NCBI GenBank assembly: GCA_900318445.1
Contig: ONKO01000011.1
Coordinates: 1 to 64,000, forward strand
Direction: 5' to 3'
DNA from: an uncultured Bacteroidales bacterium
GTDB lineage: Bacteria; Bacteroidota; Bacteroidia; Bacteroidales; UBA932
Length of the DNA: 64,000 nucleotides
The position numbers and the translations under genes were made by a program. Under the pieces are notes generated by a model that had not been told where the DNA came from, ran no database searches, and saw only the letters and a program-made list of their open reading frames with translations. Of the stretch, positions 1 to 8,754 are shown piece after piece (within the stretch, counting starts at the first letter, position 1; every line of letters starts with the position of its first letter).

Positions 1-94
1 AAAAATAATAAAAAACACACAATAAAATCGGCTAAAACCACACAAGTTATCAACATTTTTTGGAGGATAGGATGCAGCTTTCGTAACTTACGAT

Positions 95-1906
95 ATGAAA
101 AGACTGTTCATTTCCGTGGTTTTGGGACTCGTCGCCTGGTCCCTGCCGGCTCAGGAGGAGTCGGTCATCAGGGCGGCCTTGTATCTTTCGGGGGCTGCGT
201 CGGAGGAGGAGATTCCGGCCGATTTGCCGGAGCGTCTGGAAGCCGCGGCAGTCGTGCGCATCAACAACCCGCATCTTCGCGCGAACCTGTTAATAAGCGA
301 CTACCAGGCCGCCTCCATCCGCGATTACCGCGCAGCGTACGGCGACATCCTGTCGGCCGAGGAGCTTGCCCTCGTGGACGGCTTCGGCCCCGTCGCCGCC
401 GCTGCGCTCGCCCCCTTTCTCTCCTTCACCTCCTACCGGCTTCCCGGGCAGGCCGATACCGTCCGCACCCGGGCGACCGCGCTCCTCCGCGGGGCGCTCA
501 CCACCCTCGGCGGCAAGCTCAAAGCCGGCGGAGAGCTCCCCCGCGCAGGCATCACCTGGCAGGCCGGCGGCGCCTGGCGAAGGGACGGCGTGTGGCGGGC
601 GCAGGCCGATGGCTCCGGGAAGGCCGATGGCTCGTTCTATGCCGATGCCACCCTCGGCCCCTGGCGCCTTCTCGCCGGCCATTTCAACGCCCGCTGGGGC
701 CAGGGCCTCGCCGCCTGGTCCGGCTTCTCGATGGAGAGCCTCTCCACCCTCGACGCCTTCCTGAAACGTCCCACCGGACTCTCTCCCGTATGGTCGTACG
801 CCCCCTCCGGCGTGCATCGCGGCGTGGCCCTCTCCTACGATAGGGCGCACATCCGCGCGGCGGGGTACATCGGCCAGCACAACGACTACGGCCTCCACGC
901 CGACTACCTCTCCCGCACCGCCCAGCTGGGCATCACCGCACTTTGGGCCGATGCCACCGGCTGCACCCTCGCCCTTGACGGCCGCCTCACCTCCCGCCAC
1001 GCCCTCCTCACGGCCGAACTCGCCTGCCGTTCCCGCTCCGTCGCCTTCAAAACCGCCGCCTCCGGCCGCTGGAACGACTCCTGGAAATGGGCGGCCCAGG
1101 CCCGCGCCCTCCCCCGCCGCTTCACCGGCAAAAAGTACGGCGAATACGGCGCCGCCCTGGGCCTCGCCTACGCCTCCCGAAGGGCCGGCAACACCGCTTC
1201 ATCAACGGCAACGGCCCACCGCGGAACCGACATAAACGGCGGGACGGGCCCGGCTGGCGGGACCCACACGGCATCAGTGACGGTCGACGCCTCGCTCCTG
1301 CCCATTCCAGGCACCGATCCCCGCCGCATCCAGATCCGCATCTACTCGCAGTGGCAGTGGCAGATTACCCCGTTCTGGCTCATCGACACCCGCGTCACCG
1401 AGCGCTACCGCAACTACGAATCGCCCCGCACCAGCCTCCGCGCCGACCTCAAGTTCACCTCCGCACCCACCTCGGCATCGGCATCGGCATCAGCATCGGC
1501 CCCATACACGGCATCGGTCAGCCCGGCCTATTGGCTCCTCACGGCACGGCTGGAGGCAGTCCGCTGCAGCATGTGGGGCTTCCTTACGTATGTGGAAGGC
1601 GGCCGCAAGAACGAGTCATCGGCCCTCTACCTGCGTATAACCGGCTTTTCCATTCCTGTCTGGGATGCCCGCATCTACTGCTACGAGCGCGATGCACCCG
1701 GCACCTTCTCTGTCCCTGCCTACAACGGCCGCGGTATCGCCTTCTCTGCCGTCGGCTCCCTGAAGCTCCGTCCATTCCGCAACCTAAGCCAGAGGCACCC
1801 ACTGCGGTTCTTCAGCCTGAAGGGCAACCTCCGCGCCGCCTGCCAGCTCCGCACCGACCGACGCCCTTCCTACACCCTCGCCCTGCAACTCCAGACCGAC
1901 TTGTAA
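95..1906 (+). CDS. Outer-membrane helix-hairpin-helix / beta-barrel-like protein
   Basis: A 603-residue secreted protein. A signal peptide (about residues 1-19, ending SLPAQ) is followed by a helical region, residues 20-110, with a helix-hairpin-helix-like stretch around the motif VDGFGPVAAAAL. The remainder is rich in alternating aromatic and polar residues and in Ala/Ser/Gly, as in an outer-membrane beta-barrel. Bacteroidota commonly carry proteins of this plan annotated as HhH/ComEA-like, of unknown role. A low-complexity Ser-Ala run (about residues 463-475, encoded by repeats of gcatcg) lies in the C-terminal half. It stands alone, with no operon partner downstream. DNA binding through the HhH is inferred from the fold only. 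The start at 95 gives a good signal peptide; an SD-like TGGAGG at 61-66 serves a tiny 4-codon frame instead. Confidence 0.7.
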   Translation: MKRLFISVVLGLVAWSLPAQEESVIRAALYLSGAASEEEIPADLPERLEAAAVVRINNPHLRANLLISDYQAASIRDYRAAYGDILSAEELALVDGFGPVAAAALAPFLSFTSYRLPGQADTVRTRATALLRGALTTLGGKLKAGGELPRAGITWQAGGAWRRDGVWRAQADGSGKADGSFYADATLGPWRLLAGHFNARWGQGLAAWSGFSMESLSTLDAFLKRPTGLSPVWSYAPSGVHRGVALSYDRAHIRAAGYIGQHNDYGLHADYLSRTAQLGITALWADATGCTLALDGRLTSRHALLTAELACRSRSVAFKTAASGRWNDSWKWAAQARALPRRFTGKKYGEYGAALGLAYASRRAGNTASSTATAHRGTDINGGTGPAGGTHTASVTVDASLLPIPGTDPRRIQIRIYSQWQWQITPFWLIDTRVTERYRNYESPRTSLRADLKFTSAPTSASASASASAPYTASVSPAYWLLTARLEAVRCSMWGFLTYVEGGRKNESSALYLRITGFSIPVWDARIYCYERDAPGTFSVPAYNGRGIAFSAVGSLKLRPFRNLSQRHPLRFFSLKGNLRAACQLRTDRRPSYTLALQLQTDL

Positions 1907-1909
1907 CCA

Positions 1910-2101
1910 CATCTACTACACGAGCGACCTGCAAGCTCATCTACTACACGGGCGACCTGCAAGCTCATCTACTACACAGGCGACCTGCAAGCCCAGCTAC
2001 TACACGGGCGACCTGCAAGCCCAGCTACTACACGGGCGACCTGCAAGCTCATCTACTACACAGGCGACCTGCAAGCTCATCTACTACACAGAGCTGCTGC
2101 C
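1910..2101. repeat. 28-bp tandem repeat array, about 6.8 copies
   Basis: Units start at 1910, 1938, 1966, 1994, 2022, 2050 and 2078 (the last is partial). The core of each is ctactacacgggcgacctgc followed by aagct or aagcc. Units differ by one to three bases. The array begins three bases after the stop codon of the HhH gene. A period of 28 is not a multiple of three, so it is not a coding repeat, and there are no unique spacers, so it is not a CRISPR. Function unknown. Confidence 0.95.
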
Positions 2102-2140
2102 GAACCAGTCCAAAACACACGAAAAAGCCAGCAACGTCAT

Positions 2141-2191
2141 GCCGCGTTGACGAGCAGAACGCACAGAAAGCCGTTTTCCTGTCAACGCGGC
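2141..2191. repeat. Inverted repeat, 11-bp arms (copy 1)
   Basis: The arms gccgcgttgac (2141-2151) and gtcaacgcggc (2181-2191) are perfect reverse complements around a 29-nt loop containing agaacgcacagaa. A related copy follows at 2221-2275. No T-tract follows, so it is not an obvious terminator. Confidence 0.85.
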
Positions 2192-2220
2192 CGGGTTTTG
2201 CGCCGTTTTCGCCAAAATGC

Positions 2221-2275
2221 TTGCCGCGTAGACACGTAGAACGCACAGAATGGCGATTTGGCGTCAACGCGGCAA
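2221..2275. repeat. Inverted repeat, diverged copy 2
   Basis: The arms ttgccgcgtagac (2221-2233) and gtcaacgcggcaa (2263-2275) pair with one mismatch. The loop again contains agaacgcacagaa, so this is a second copy of the element at 2141-2191. Two hairpins of the same family in tandem suggest a dispersed palindromic element. Confidence 0.8.
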
Positions 2276-2371
2276 GGGCGTGTCAGGTGAGCACATGGAA
2301 CGTCGCAGGTGGGTAAGCGAGAAGTAACAGCCATTTATCCCGTGGCGCCTATGGTGCTAATTATCAATTAA

Positions 2372-2418
2372 TTGGCACAACTGACGGGTATGTTTTGAGC
2401 ACCCGTCAGTTGTGCCAA
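2372..2418. repeat. Perfect 18-bp inverted repeat with 11-nt loop
   Basis: ttggcacaactgacgggt at 2372-2389 is exactly complementary to acccgtcagttgtgccaa at 2401-2418, around the loop atgttttgagc. Neither side has a T-run, so it is not a standard intrinsic terminator. It lies in the gene-free repeat cluster and could be an end pair of a small mobile element or a protein-binding cruciform. Confidence 0.9.
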
Positions 2419-2444
2419 CAGACTGAAAATAAGCAGATTAACCG

Positions 2445-2560
2445 CCACGCGTCGCAGGTGGGCGCATGAAACGTCGCAGGTGGACGGTCAGATCGTTGCA
2501 GATGGAACAGCCAAACGTCGCAGGTGGACGCACGAAACGTCGCAGGTGGAGCGCCACCCA
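2445..2560. repeat. 22-bp iteron-like direct repeats, five copies
   Basis: The core gtcgcaggtgg recurs at 2451, 2473, 2517 and 2539, with a degenerate copy (gttgcagatgg) at 2495, giving an exact 22-bp period. An isolated extra copy lies at 2302. The flanking bases acg..gaaac are partly conserved. The array ends about 100 bp before the promoter of the MMPL operon. The spacing, two helical turns, is typical of a protein-binding array. There is no initiator gene nearby. Confidence 0.9.
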
Positions 2561-2660
2561 CCCGCCTGCACCCGTCTTCCAGCCACCCTGCCACCTTGCT
2601 CCCACCTTGCCCCCACCTTGCCCCCACCTCCGCTTCCACAACACATTCCCAAAAAAACAC

Positions 2661-2668
2661 TATATTTG
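2661..2668 (+). promoter_or_regulatory. Bacteroidota -7 box of the lipid operon
   Basis: TATATTTG matches the TAnnTTTG -7 consensus, 24 nt before the ATG of the MMPL gene. No clear -33 TTTG is seen at the expected distance. Confidence 0.55.
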
Positions 2669-2692
2669 TAAAATTTATATACCAAAACTGCT

Positions 2693-5170
2693 ATGCATAG
2701 GATATTCCTTCCATTATACAACTTCTTCCAGGGGCACAAGGCCCTGATGTGGATCCTCCTCATCTCAAGCACGGTCGTATTTGCCTGGTTCGGCATCAAG
2801 CTCCGCTATGAGGAAGACATCATGAAACTCTTGCCGGAGACAGAAGAGTCTACAGAACTGGCTTTCGGCGAAATCGACCTCAAGGAGAAAGTCTTCATCC
2901 AGGTAACCTCGCGGGACACCCTCCATCCGGTGAATCACCTCGTGCTGGGACAGGCCGTGGAGGAGTTCTGCGACCTGCTTCAGAAGCGGGATTCATCCAG
3001 CCACCTCATCAGGGGCATCCTTTCCAGCATGGACATCGAAGCCGGCCTCTCTGCCATGGAATACGGCCTGGCCCACATTCCGTCCTTCATGGACACCACC
3101 TGGTACCCACTCATCGAGAAAGCCCTGACCCCGGAAGCCATCCAGGCCCAGATGCTCGAAAACGCCCACCTCATCATGGAAGATGAAACCGGCGACGACA
3201 CCCAGCTGGTCTCCATGGACCCCCTGGCCCTCAGAAAAATATTCCTGGAGACCCTCTCGGGAGACATGTCCGGCAGCTACAACATCGCAGACGGCCATTT
3301 CTTCTGCCTGGACAAGAGCGTAGCCCTGGCCTTCCTCGCCCCCTCCTTCATCTCCACAGACTCCGGCAAAGGCACCCGCCTTGTCAAGATGATCGACAAA
3401 GCCCGGAAAGACTTCGAAGCCGCCAACCCCGAACTCCGCGTCCTCGTACACGGCAACCCCATGGGCAGCGTCTCCAACGCCGGCACCATCAAACGGGACC
3501 TGGTCTGGACCATCGGCCTGTCCCTCCTCCTCATCCTCATTATCATGGTGCTCAGCTTCCATAACCTCGGCTTCATCCTGCACCAGATCCTCCCCGTCAT
3601 CTACGGCGCCCTCTTCTCCATGGCCTGCATGTACTGGCTCAAAGGCTACATGTCCCTCATGGCCCTGGGCCTTGGCGCCATCATCCTCGGCGTCGCCATC
3701 AGCTACTGCCTCCACGTACTCATCCACTTCTACTACGTAGGAGACGTCCAGAAAATGCTCCGCGACGAGAGCACCCCCGTCGTCCTCGGCTGCATCACCA
3801 CCGTAGGCGCCTTCCTGGGCCTCCTGTTCACCGAAAGCGACCTCCTGAGGGACTTCGGCCTCTTCGCCACCTTCTCCCTCCTTGGCAACACCTTCTTTGT
3901 CCTGGTGTTCCTCCCCCACTTCCTCCACCCCGGCCAGATCAAGTTCAAGCGCACCCACGGTTTCCCCCTCGTCGAGCGCTTCAACGCCCTGCCCTGGGAC
4001 CGCAGCAAATGGTTCATCGGAACGCTCATCGTCCTCATCGTGGTGGGTATCGCCTTCAGCCCCCGCGTCAAGTTTGACAGCGACCTCATGAACCTGGACT
4101 ACGACGACCCCTTCCTTGTGGAAAGCCAGGAACTCTACAACCGCACCAACGCCGACGGCAAAACCCACATGTACTTCGCTGCCTGGGACGACGCCAGCCT
4201 GGATGCCGCCCTCGAATACAACAAGGCCATCTTCCCCGCCCTCGATTCCCTCAAGGCACAGGGCCTTGTCTACTCCTACAGCCCCGTCACCCGCCTCCTC
4301 CTGCAGTCCACCGAAGACCAGAAGACCCGCATCGACGCCTGGAACGCCTTCTGGAACAAAGCCCGCGTAGCCCGCCTCAAACGGGACCTCGGCGCCGCAG
4401 CCGCAGAAAACAACCTGCCCTACAACCTCTTCGACCCCTTCCTGGACATCATCTCGAGGCAATATGAGCCCGACAACCTGTTCGAGTCCGGCGTAGTTCC
4501 CCCGGGCCTTCTCTCCAACTTCGTGGAGAAGCAGGAAAGCGGCCGCTACATGGTATTCACCGATGTCTCCTACGCCCATGAGAACCAGACGGCCGTCTGG
4601 GATGCCCTCACTACCCTGCCCCACGTCTTTGTCCTGGAGCCCTTCTACTACTGCAAAGACCTCGTTCAGGTCATCCACGACGACTTCAGCACCACCCTCT
4701 GGATCTCCAGCCTGTTTGTCTTCATTGTCCTTTTAATCAGCTTCCGGAACATCTGGATCGCCCTCGTGGCCTTCTTCCCCATGTTCATCAGCTGGTACGT
4801 CATGCAAGGCTACATGGCCCTCCTGGGCCTCGAATTCAACCTGATCAACATTGTCATCGCCACCTTCATCTACGGTATCGGCGTAGACTACAGCATCTTT
4901 GTGATGGAAGGCCTGCTCGCCGAAGCCCGAAAAGGCGAAACCCGCATGCTGGACTATCACAAAGCCGCCATCTTCTACAGTGCCCTCATCCTGGGCATCG
5001 TTGTCTTCTCCCTCATCTTTGCCACGCATCCGGCCATCCATTCCATCGGCCTCATCACGCTCATCGGCATGGCTTCCACCATCCTCATCACGTACTCCCT
5101 GCAGCCCTGGATCTTCCGCATGCTCACAAAGATTCCCTTCTTCAGAAAATCCTTCCGAATTCCCGAATGA
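2693..5170 (+). CDS. MMPL/RND-family transporter
   Basis: An 825-residue inner-membrane protein with duplicated RND/MMPL architecture: a first TM helix at about residues 15-36, a large extracytoplasmic loop, a block of five or six TM helices (about 265-425), another helix near 443, a second large loop, and a final TM block (about 660-815). GVAISYCLHVLIHFYY in the first block and GIGVDYSIFVMEG in the second match the TM4 motifs of the family; the second carries the in-membrane Asp expected for proton relay. Family members export lipids or hydrophobic molecules using the proton motive force. It heads an operon of fatty-acid and phospholipid genes and shares ATGA with fakA, so a lipid substrate is a reasonable inference. 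The exact cargo is unknown. Confidence 0.85.
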   Translation: MHRIFLPLYNFFQGHKALMWILLISSTVVFAWFGIKLRYEEDIMKLLPETEESTELAFGEIDLKEKVFIQVTSRDTLHPVNHLVLGQAVEEFCDLLQKRDSSSHLIRGILSSMDIEAGLSAMEYGLAHIPSFMDTTWYPLIEKALTPEAIQAQMLENAHLIMEDETGDDTQLVSMDPLALRKIFLETLSGDMSGSYNIADGHFFCLDKSVALAFLAPSFISTDSGKGTRLVKMIDKARKDFEAANPELRVLVHGNPMGSVSNAGTIKRDLVWTIGLSLLLILIIMVLSFHNLGFILHQILPVIYGALFSMACMYWLKGYMSLMALGLGAIILGVAISYCLHVLIHFYYVGDVQKMLRDESTPVVLGCITTVGAFLGLLFTESDLLRDFGLFATFSLLGNTFFVLVFLPHFLHPGQIKFKRTHGFPLVERFNALPWDRSKWFIGTLIVLIVVGIAFSPRVKFDSDLMNLDYDDPFLVESQELYNRTNADGKTHMYFAAWDDASLDAALEYNKAIFPALDSLKAQGLVYSYSPVTRLLLQSTEDQKTRIDAWNAFWNKARVARLKRDLGAAAAENNLPYNLFDPFLDIISRQYEPDNLFESGVVPPGLLSNFVEKQESGRYMVFTDVSYAHENQTAVWDALTTLPHVFVLEPFYYCKDLVQVIHDDFSTTLWISSLFVFIVLLISFRNIWIALVAFFPMFISWYVMQGYMALLGLEFNLINIVIATFIYGIGVDYSIFVMEGLLAEARKGETRMLDYHKAAIFYSALILGIVVFSLIFATHPAIHSIGLITLIGMASTILITYSLQPWIFRMLTKIPFFRKSFRIPE

Positions 5171-6765
5171 ACTTAGACGCGACACTTTACCTGAACCTCA
5201 TCCGCGGCGGCGCCGCCCGTCTCAGTGAAGACCGCGAGAGCATCAACGAGCTCAACGTCTTCCCCATCCCCGACGGCGACACCGGCGACAACATGTACAT
5301 GACCATCGAGGCCGGCACGCACATCAAGGCCGATGGTACCCTGTCCGAAGCCGCAGAAGCCATCTCGAGGGGCATGCTCATGGGCGCCCGCGGCAACTCC
5401 GGCGTCATCCTTTCCCGCATCTTCGCGGGCCTCACCAAAGGTTTCCAGGGCCTGAAGGAGGCCGATGTCCCCGCCTTCACTGAGGCCATGAAATCGGCCG
5501 TCAGCGAGGCCTACCACGCCGTCTCCCAGCCCGTCGAAGGCACCATCCTCACCGTCCTGAGGGAAGGCGTCGCCGCGGCCGAAGGATCGGCCAGCCTGGA
5601 AGAATACTTTGACCTCTGGATTGCCGGCATGGACCTGAGCCTCCAGCACACCCCCGAACTCCTGGACGTCCTCAAAAAAGCAGGCGTGGTGGACAGCGGA
5701 GGTGCAGGCCTCCTGAGCATTGCCGAGGGCATGCGCGACGCCCTGCACGGAAAATCCCAGATCGAAGTCGGAGAGGAAAAAGCCGTTAAGGCAACCCCTG
5801 TCAACTTCGACGCTTTCACGGAAGACAGCGTCCTGGAGTTTGGCTACTGCACGGAGTTCCTCCTGCGTCTCCAGCGCAGCAAAGTAGACCTGGAGCACTT
5901 TGACGAAAACGTAATCAAGAACTGGCTCCAGGAACAGGGAGACTCCCTCGTGTTCTTCCGCGACGGCAGCATCATAAAAGTGCACGTCCACACCAAAGAC
6001 CCCGGCGCCATCCTCACCCGCTGCCGTGAATGGGGAGAGTTCCTCACCATCAAGGTGGAGAACATGACCCTGCAGCACCACGAGAACCACATGGACGAGC
6101 GCTATAAGCGCGCCCCCAAAGACCTGGCCACCGTCACGGTAGCCGCCGGCAAAGGCCTCACCCAGTGCTTCAAGGACATGGGCGTCGACGCCGTCATCGA
6201 GGGCGGCCAAACCATGAATCCCTCCGTAGAGCGTTTCCTGGAAGCCTTCCGGGAAGTGAACGCCCGCACCATCCTGGTGTTCCCCAACAACAGCAACATC
6301 ATCCTTACGGCCCAGCAGGCCGCCGAGATGTATGCCGATTCCACCGTTGTCGTCATTCCCACCAAAACCCTCGGCGAAGGCTATTACGCGCTCGCAAACC
6401 TGGACGCCAGCCTTCCCGTGGAGGAAATGACCGCATCCCTGACAGAAGCCGCCGCAGCCGTCACCACCGGCGCAGTTTCCCGCGCCATCCGCGACACCGC
6501 CGAGGCCCACGCCGGAGAGTACATCGGCTTTAGCGGGAAAGACATCCTCGTGGCAGCACCCGCCCGCGAAGAAGCCCTGTGTACGCTCGCCCATAAGTTG
6601 AACGCCTCCTCCTCCGACGTCCTCATCCTCTTCTCCGGGGCCGATGCTCCCGCCGACGAAGCCGCCCGCATCAAAGCCCGCCTGGAAAAAGCATACCCCA
6701 TGACCGAAGTCATCCTCCATGACGGAGGACAACCCGTTTACGACTATATTCTCGTTCTATGCTAA
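5167..6765 (+). CDS. fakA: Fatty acid kinase catalytic subunit (DAK2/YloV family)
   Basis: At 532 residues it has the normal length for YloV/FakA. The N-terminal DAK2 (DhaL-like) ATP-binding domain shows ELNVFPIPDGDTGDNM near residue 30, with the Asp residues that coordinate Mg-ATP, and MGARGNSGVILS near residue 75. The C-terminal part (from about 315) is the DegV-like/FakA domain. FakA phosphorylates a fatty acid held by a FakB protein to give acyl-phosphate. The start overlaps the upstream stop as ATGA, and the end overlaps the next gene, a DegV/FakB protein, by 7 nt. That immediate pairing supports the fatty acid kinase assignment over dihydroxyacetone kinase. Confidence 0.9.
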   Translation: MNLDATLYLNLIRGGAARLSEDRESINELNVFPIPDGDTGDNMYMTIEAGTHIKADGTLSEAAEAISRGMLMGARGNSGVILSRIFAGLTKGFQGLKEADVPAFTEAMKSAVSEAYHAVSQPVEGTILTVLREGVAAAEGSASLEEYFDLWIAGMDLSLQHTPELLDVLKKAGVVDSGGAGLLSIAEGMRDALHGKSQIEVGEEKAVKATPVNFDAFTEDSVLEFGYCTEFLLRLQRSKVDLEHFDENVIKNWLQEQGDSLVFFRDGSIIKVHVHTKDPGAILTRCREWGEFLTIKVENMTLQHHENHMDERYKRAPKDLATVTVAAGKGLTQCFKDMGVDAVIEGGQTMNPSVERFLEAFREVNARTILVFPNNSNIILTAQQAAEMYADSTVVVIPTKTLGEGYYALANLDASLPVEEMTASLTEAAAAVTTGAVSRAIRDTAEAHAGEYIGFSGKDILVAAPAREEALCTLAHKLNASSSDVLILFSGADAPADEAARIKARLEKAYPMTEVILHDGGQPVYDYILVLC

Positions 6766-7625
6766 AAATTTACACTGACACTGATACCGATTTCTACCCG
6801 GCCCTGGCTGCCGAGTACGGTTACAAACTCATCTCCATGCCCTACAGCATCGACGCCAAAACCGTGTACCCGTATGTGGATTTTGACAGCTTCGATGCCC
6901 ATGCCTTCTACGACATCCTCCGCGGCGGCGTCCTTCCCACCACCAGCGCCATCTCCCGCGAACAGTACCTCCAGTACTTCGAGGAAGACTTCAAGGCCGG
7001 CAACGAAATCCTCTACGTGCACTTCTCCCGTGCCATGACCAATACCTTCGACGCCATGGACCAGGCCGTGACCCAGCTCAAGGCCCAGTACCCGGCCGCC
7101 CGCTTCGAGGAAATTGACACCAAGGGCATCACCACCATCAGCTACGCCATCGTGCGCGAGGTGGGAGACCTCGTGAAAGCCGGCAAAACCCTGGACGAGA
7201 TCCTGGAATGGGCCAAGGCCGAGGTAGACCACTTCGCCATGTATTTCTTTGCCGATGACCTCAAGTTCTTCCGCCGCAGCGGCCGCGTGAGCGGGCTCGC
7301 CGCCACCATGGGAACCCTCATCGGCGTACGTCCCCTCATCCACATGAGCAAGGAAGGCAAGATGGTGTCCGTGGGTACCGCCAAAGGCCGCCAGAAAGCC
7401 ATCCAGTACCTGGTGGACAAAGTGGGAGAGCTGGGAGACGAGATTGAAAAGCACCGCATCTGCATCGGCCACACCGACGCCCCCGAAATTGCCCGCACCA
7501 TCGCCGGCCTCATCGAGGAGCGCTATGGCAAGCAGGATATCGTATATGTAGACGTGAACCCCACCGCCGGCAGCCACTGCGGCCCCAACGGCGTGGGCGT
7601 CTGTTTCCATGCCAAGAGCCGGTAA
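6759..7625 (+). CDS. fakB: DegV-family fatty acid-binding protein (FakB)
   Basis: A 288-residue DegV protein. It begins with a Dxx(D/S)-type strand (YTDTDTDF), contains TTSAISREQY (fatty-acid carboxylate loop, residues about 65-75) and FFRRSGRVSG with GTLIGVRPLIHM, characteristic DegV signatures. DegV/FakB proteins bind a fatty acid and present it to FakA for phosphorylation. Seven bases of overlap with fakA indicate translational coupling. Chain-length preference cannot be read from the sequence. Confidence 0.88.
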   Translation: MLKIYTDTDTDFYPALAAEYGYKLISMPYSIDAKTVYPYVDFDSFDAHAFYDILRGGVLPTTSAISREQYLQYFEEDFKAGNEILYVHFSRAMTNTFDAMDQAVTQLKAQYPAARFEEIDTKGITTISYAIVREVGDLVKAGKTLDEILEWAKAEVDHFAMYFFADDLKFFRRSGRVSGLAATMGTLIGVRPLIHMSKEGKMVSVGTAKGRQKAIQYLVDKVGELGDEIEKHRICIGHTDAPEIARTIAGLIEERYGKQDIVYVDVNPTAGSHCGPNGVGVCFHAKSR

Positions 7626-7626
7626 G

Positions 7627-8754
7627 ATGATTGAGGTAAGAGAAGTCAAAACCGCGAAGGAACGCAGAGAGTTCCTGAACTTTGCACTGGACCTGTACCG
7701 GGGCAACCCCTTCTTTGTACCGCCGCTGTACGCCGACGAAAAGAAGATGTTCCGGAAAGACTACGTGTACCGCAGCAGCTGCGACTCCGTCTTTTTCAAC
7801 GCCTACAAGGACGGCGTCATGGCGGGCCGCATCCAGGGCATCATCCAGAAGGATGCCAATGCCAAGAACGGGGAAAAGCGCTGCCGCTTCTGCCGCTTTG
7901 ACGCCACCGACGACCTCGAAGTCTCCCGCGCCCTTTTCGGCGCCGTGGAAAAGTGGGCCCGGGAGCAGGGCATGGACACCCTGGTGGGGCCGCTCAACTA
8001 CTCCGACCTGGAGCGGGAAGGCATGTTGGTAGAGGGCTTCGAGGAGCCCGCCACCTTCGAGGAGAACTACAACGCACCTTATTATAAAGAGCACGTGGAA
8101 GCCCTGGGCTTCGAGAAGGAAGTGGACTGGACAGCCAGCCGCCTCTACGGAGCCGAGAGCCCCGAGGCCCTCGAGGAACTGGAGCAGCTGGTAGGCTTTA
8201 TCTTCAAGCGCTACAAGCTGCACTACGGCACCGCCCGCAGCGGACGGGAACTCCTTAAGAAGTATGCCGACGGCATCTTCGACCTCCTGGACAAATCCTA
8301 CGAAGGCCTGTACGGCACCGTTCCGTTTACCGAGGGCATGCGAAAACTGGTGCTGGAAAACTTTGCCATGGTCATCAACCCCGAGCACACGGCCGTCATC
8401 CTGGACGAGAACGAGAAGATCGTGTGCTTTGGCCTGTCCTTCCCCGGCCTGGCCAAGGCGCTGGTGGGAACGCGTGGCAAATACACGCCGCTCACCCTCC
8501 TGAAGCTTCTTCGCGCCATCCGGGATCCGGAAATCCTGGATCTCTGCCTTGTGGGCGTAGAGCCCGAATATCTCAACAGAGGCGTGTCCGGGGCCCTGTC
8601 CCTTGCCATCATGAAGATGCTGCGGGACAACCCGCGCCTGAAGTGGGCCGACACCAACCTCAATCTGGAAGACAACTACGCCATCCTGAACGCCTGGCGC
8701 CGCTTTAGGCGCGAAGAATGCAAGCGTTACCGTTCCTACGTGAAAAAGATATGA
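7627..8754 (+). CDS. GNAT-like acyl/acetyltransferase
   Basis: A 375-residue protein resembling the large GNAT-related proteins of Bacteroidota (start IEVREVKT; DLYRGNPFFVPPLYADEKK near the N-terminus). The motif FFNAYKDGVMAGRIQGIIQ resembles an acetyltransferase beta2-beta3 unit, and LVGPLNYSD follows. The substrate is unknown. Position between fakB and plsX suggests a lipid or acyl-group role, but that is context only. I choose ATG 7627, one base after the fakB stop, over the in-frame ATG at 7609 inside fakB. The end overlaps plsX by ATGA. Confidence 0.7.
   Translation: MIEVREVKTAKERREFLNFALDLYRGNPFFVPPLYADEKKMFRKDYVYRSSCDSVFFNAYKDGVMAGRIQGIIQKDANAKNGEKRCRFCRFDATDDLEVSRALFGAVEKWAREQGMDTLVGPLNYSDLEREGMLVEGFEEPATFEENYNAPYYKEHVEALGFEKEVDWTASRLYGAESPEALEELEQLVGFIFKRYKLHYGTARSGRELLKKYADGIFDLLDKSYEGLYGTVPFTEGMRKLVLENFAMVINPEHTAVILDENEKIVCFGLSFPGLAKALVGTRGKYTPLTLLKLLRAIRDPEILDLCLVGVEPEYLNRGVSGALSLAIMKMLRDNPRLKWADTNLNLEDNYAILNAWRRFRREECKRYRSYVKKI

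Noticed and set aside
40-66. DnaA-box-like ttatcaaca and SD-like TGGAGG with a 4-codon frame starting at 72
   Set aside because: A single imperfect box is not an origin, and the tiny frame could arise by chance; no attenuation hairpins are visible.
1087-2316. Long + strand open frame crossing the end of the HhH gene and the tandem repeats
   Set aside because: It is out of frame with the HhH gene, very Arg/Pro/His-rich, and its C-terminal part is only the translated 28-bp repeats; no family resemblance.
1910-2560. Possible CRISPR array
   Set aside because: Both arrays are tandem repeats with no unique spacers, and no cas genes are in the window.
2445-2560. Plasmid-type replication origin
   Set aside because: Iteron-like repeats are present, but no rep or par gene is found near; kept only as a binding-array hypothesis.
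2993-4678. 561-residue - strand frame opposite the MMPL gene
   Set aside because: Gly/Glu/Val-rich composition typical of the antisense of a GC-rich gene; the + strand MMPL protein has clear family motifs.
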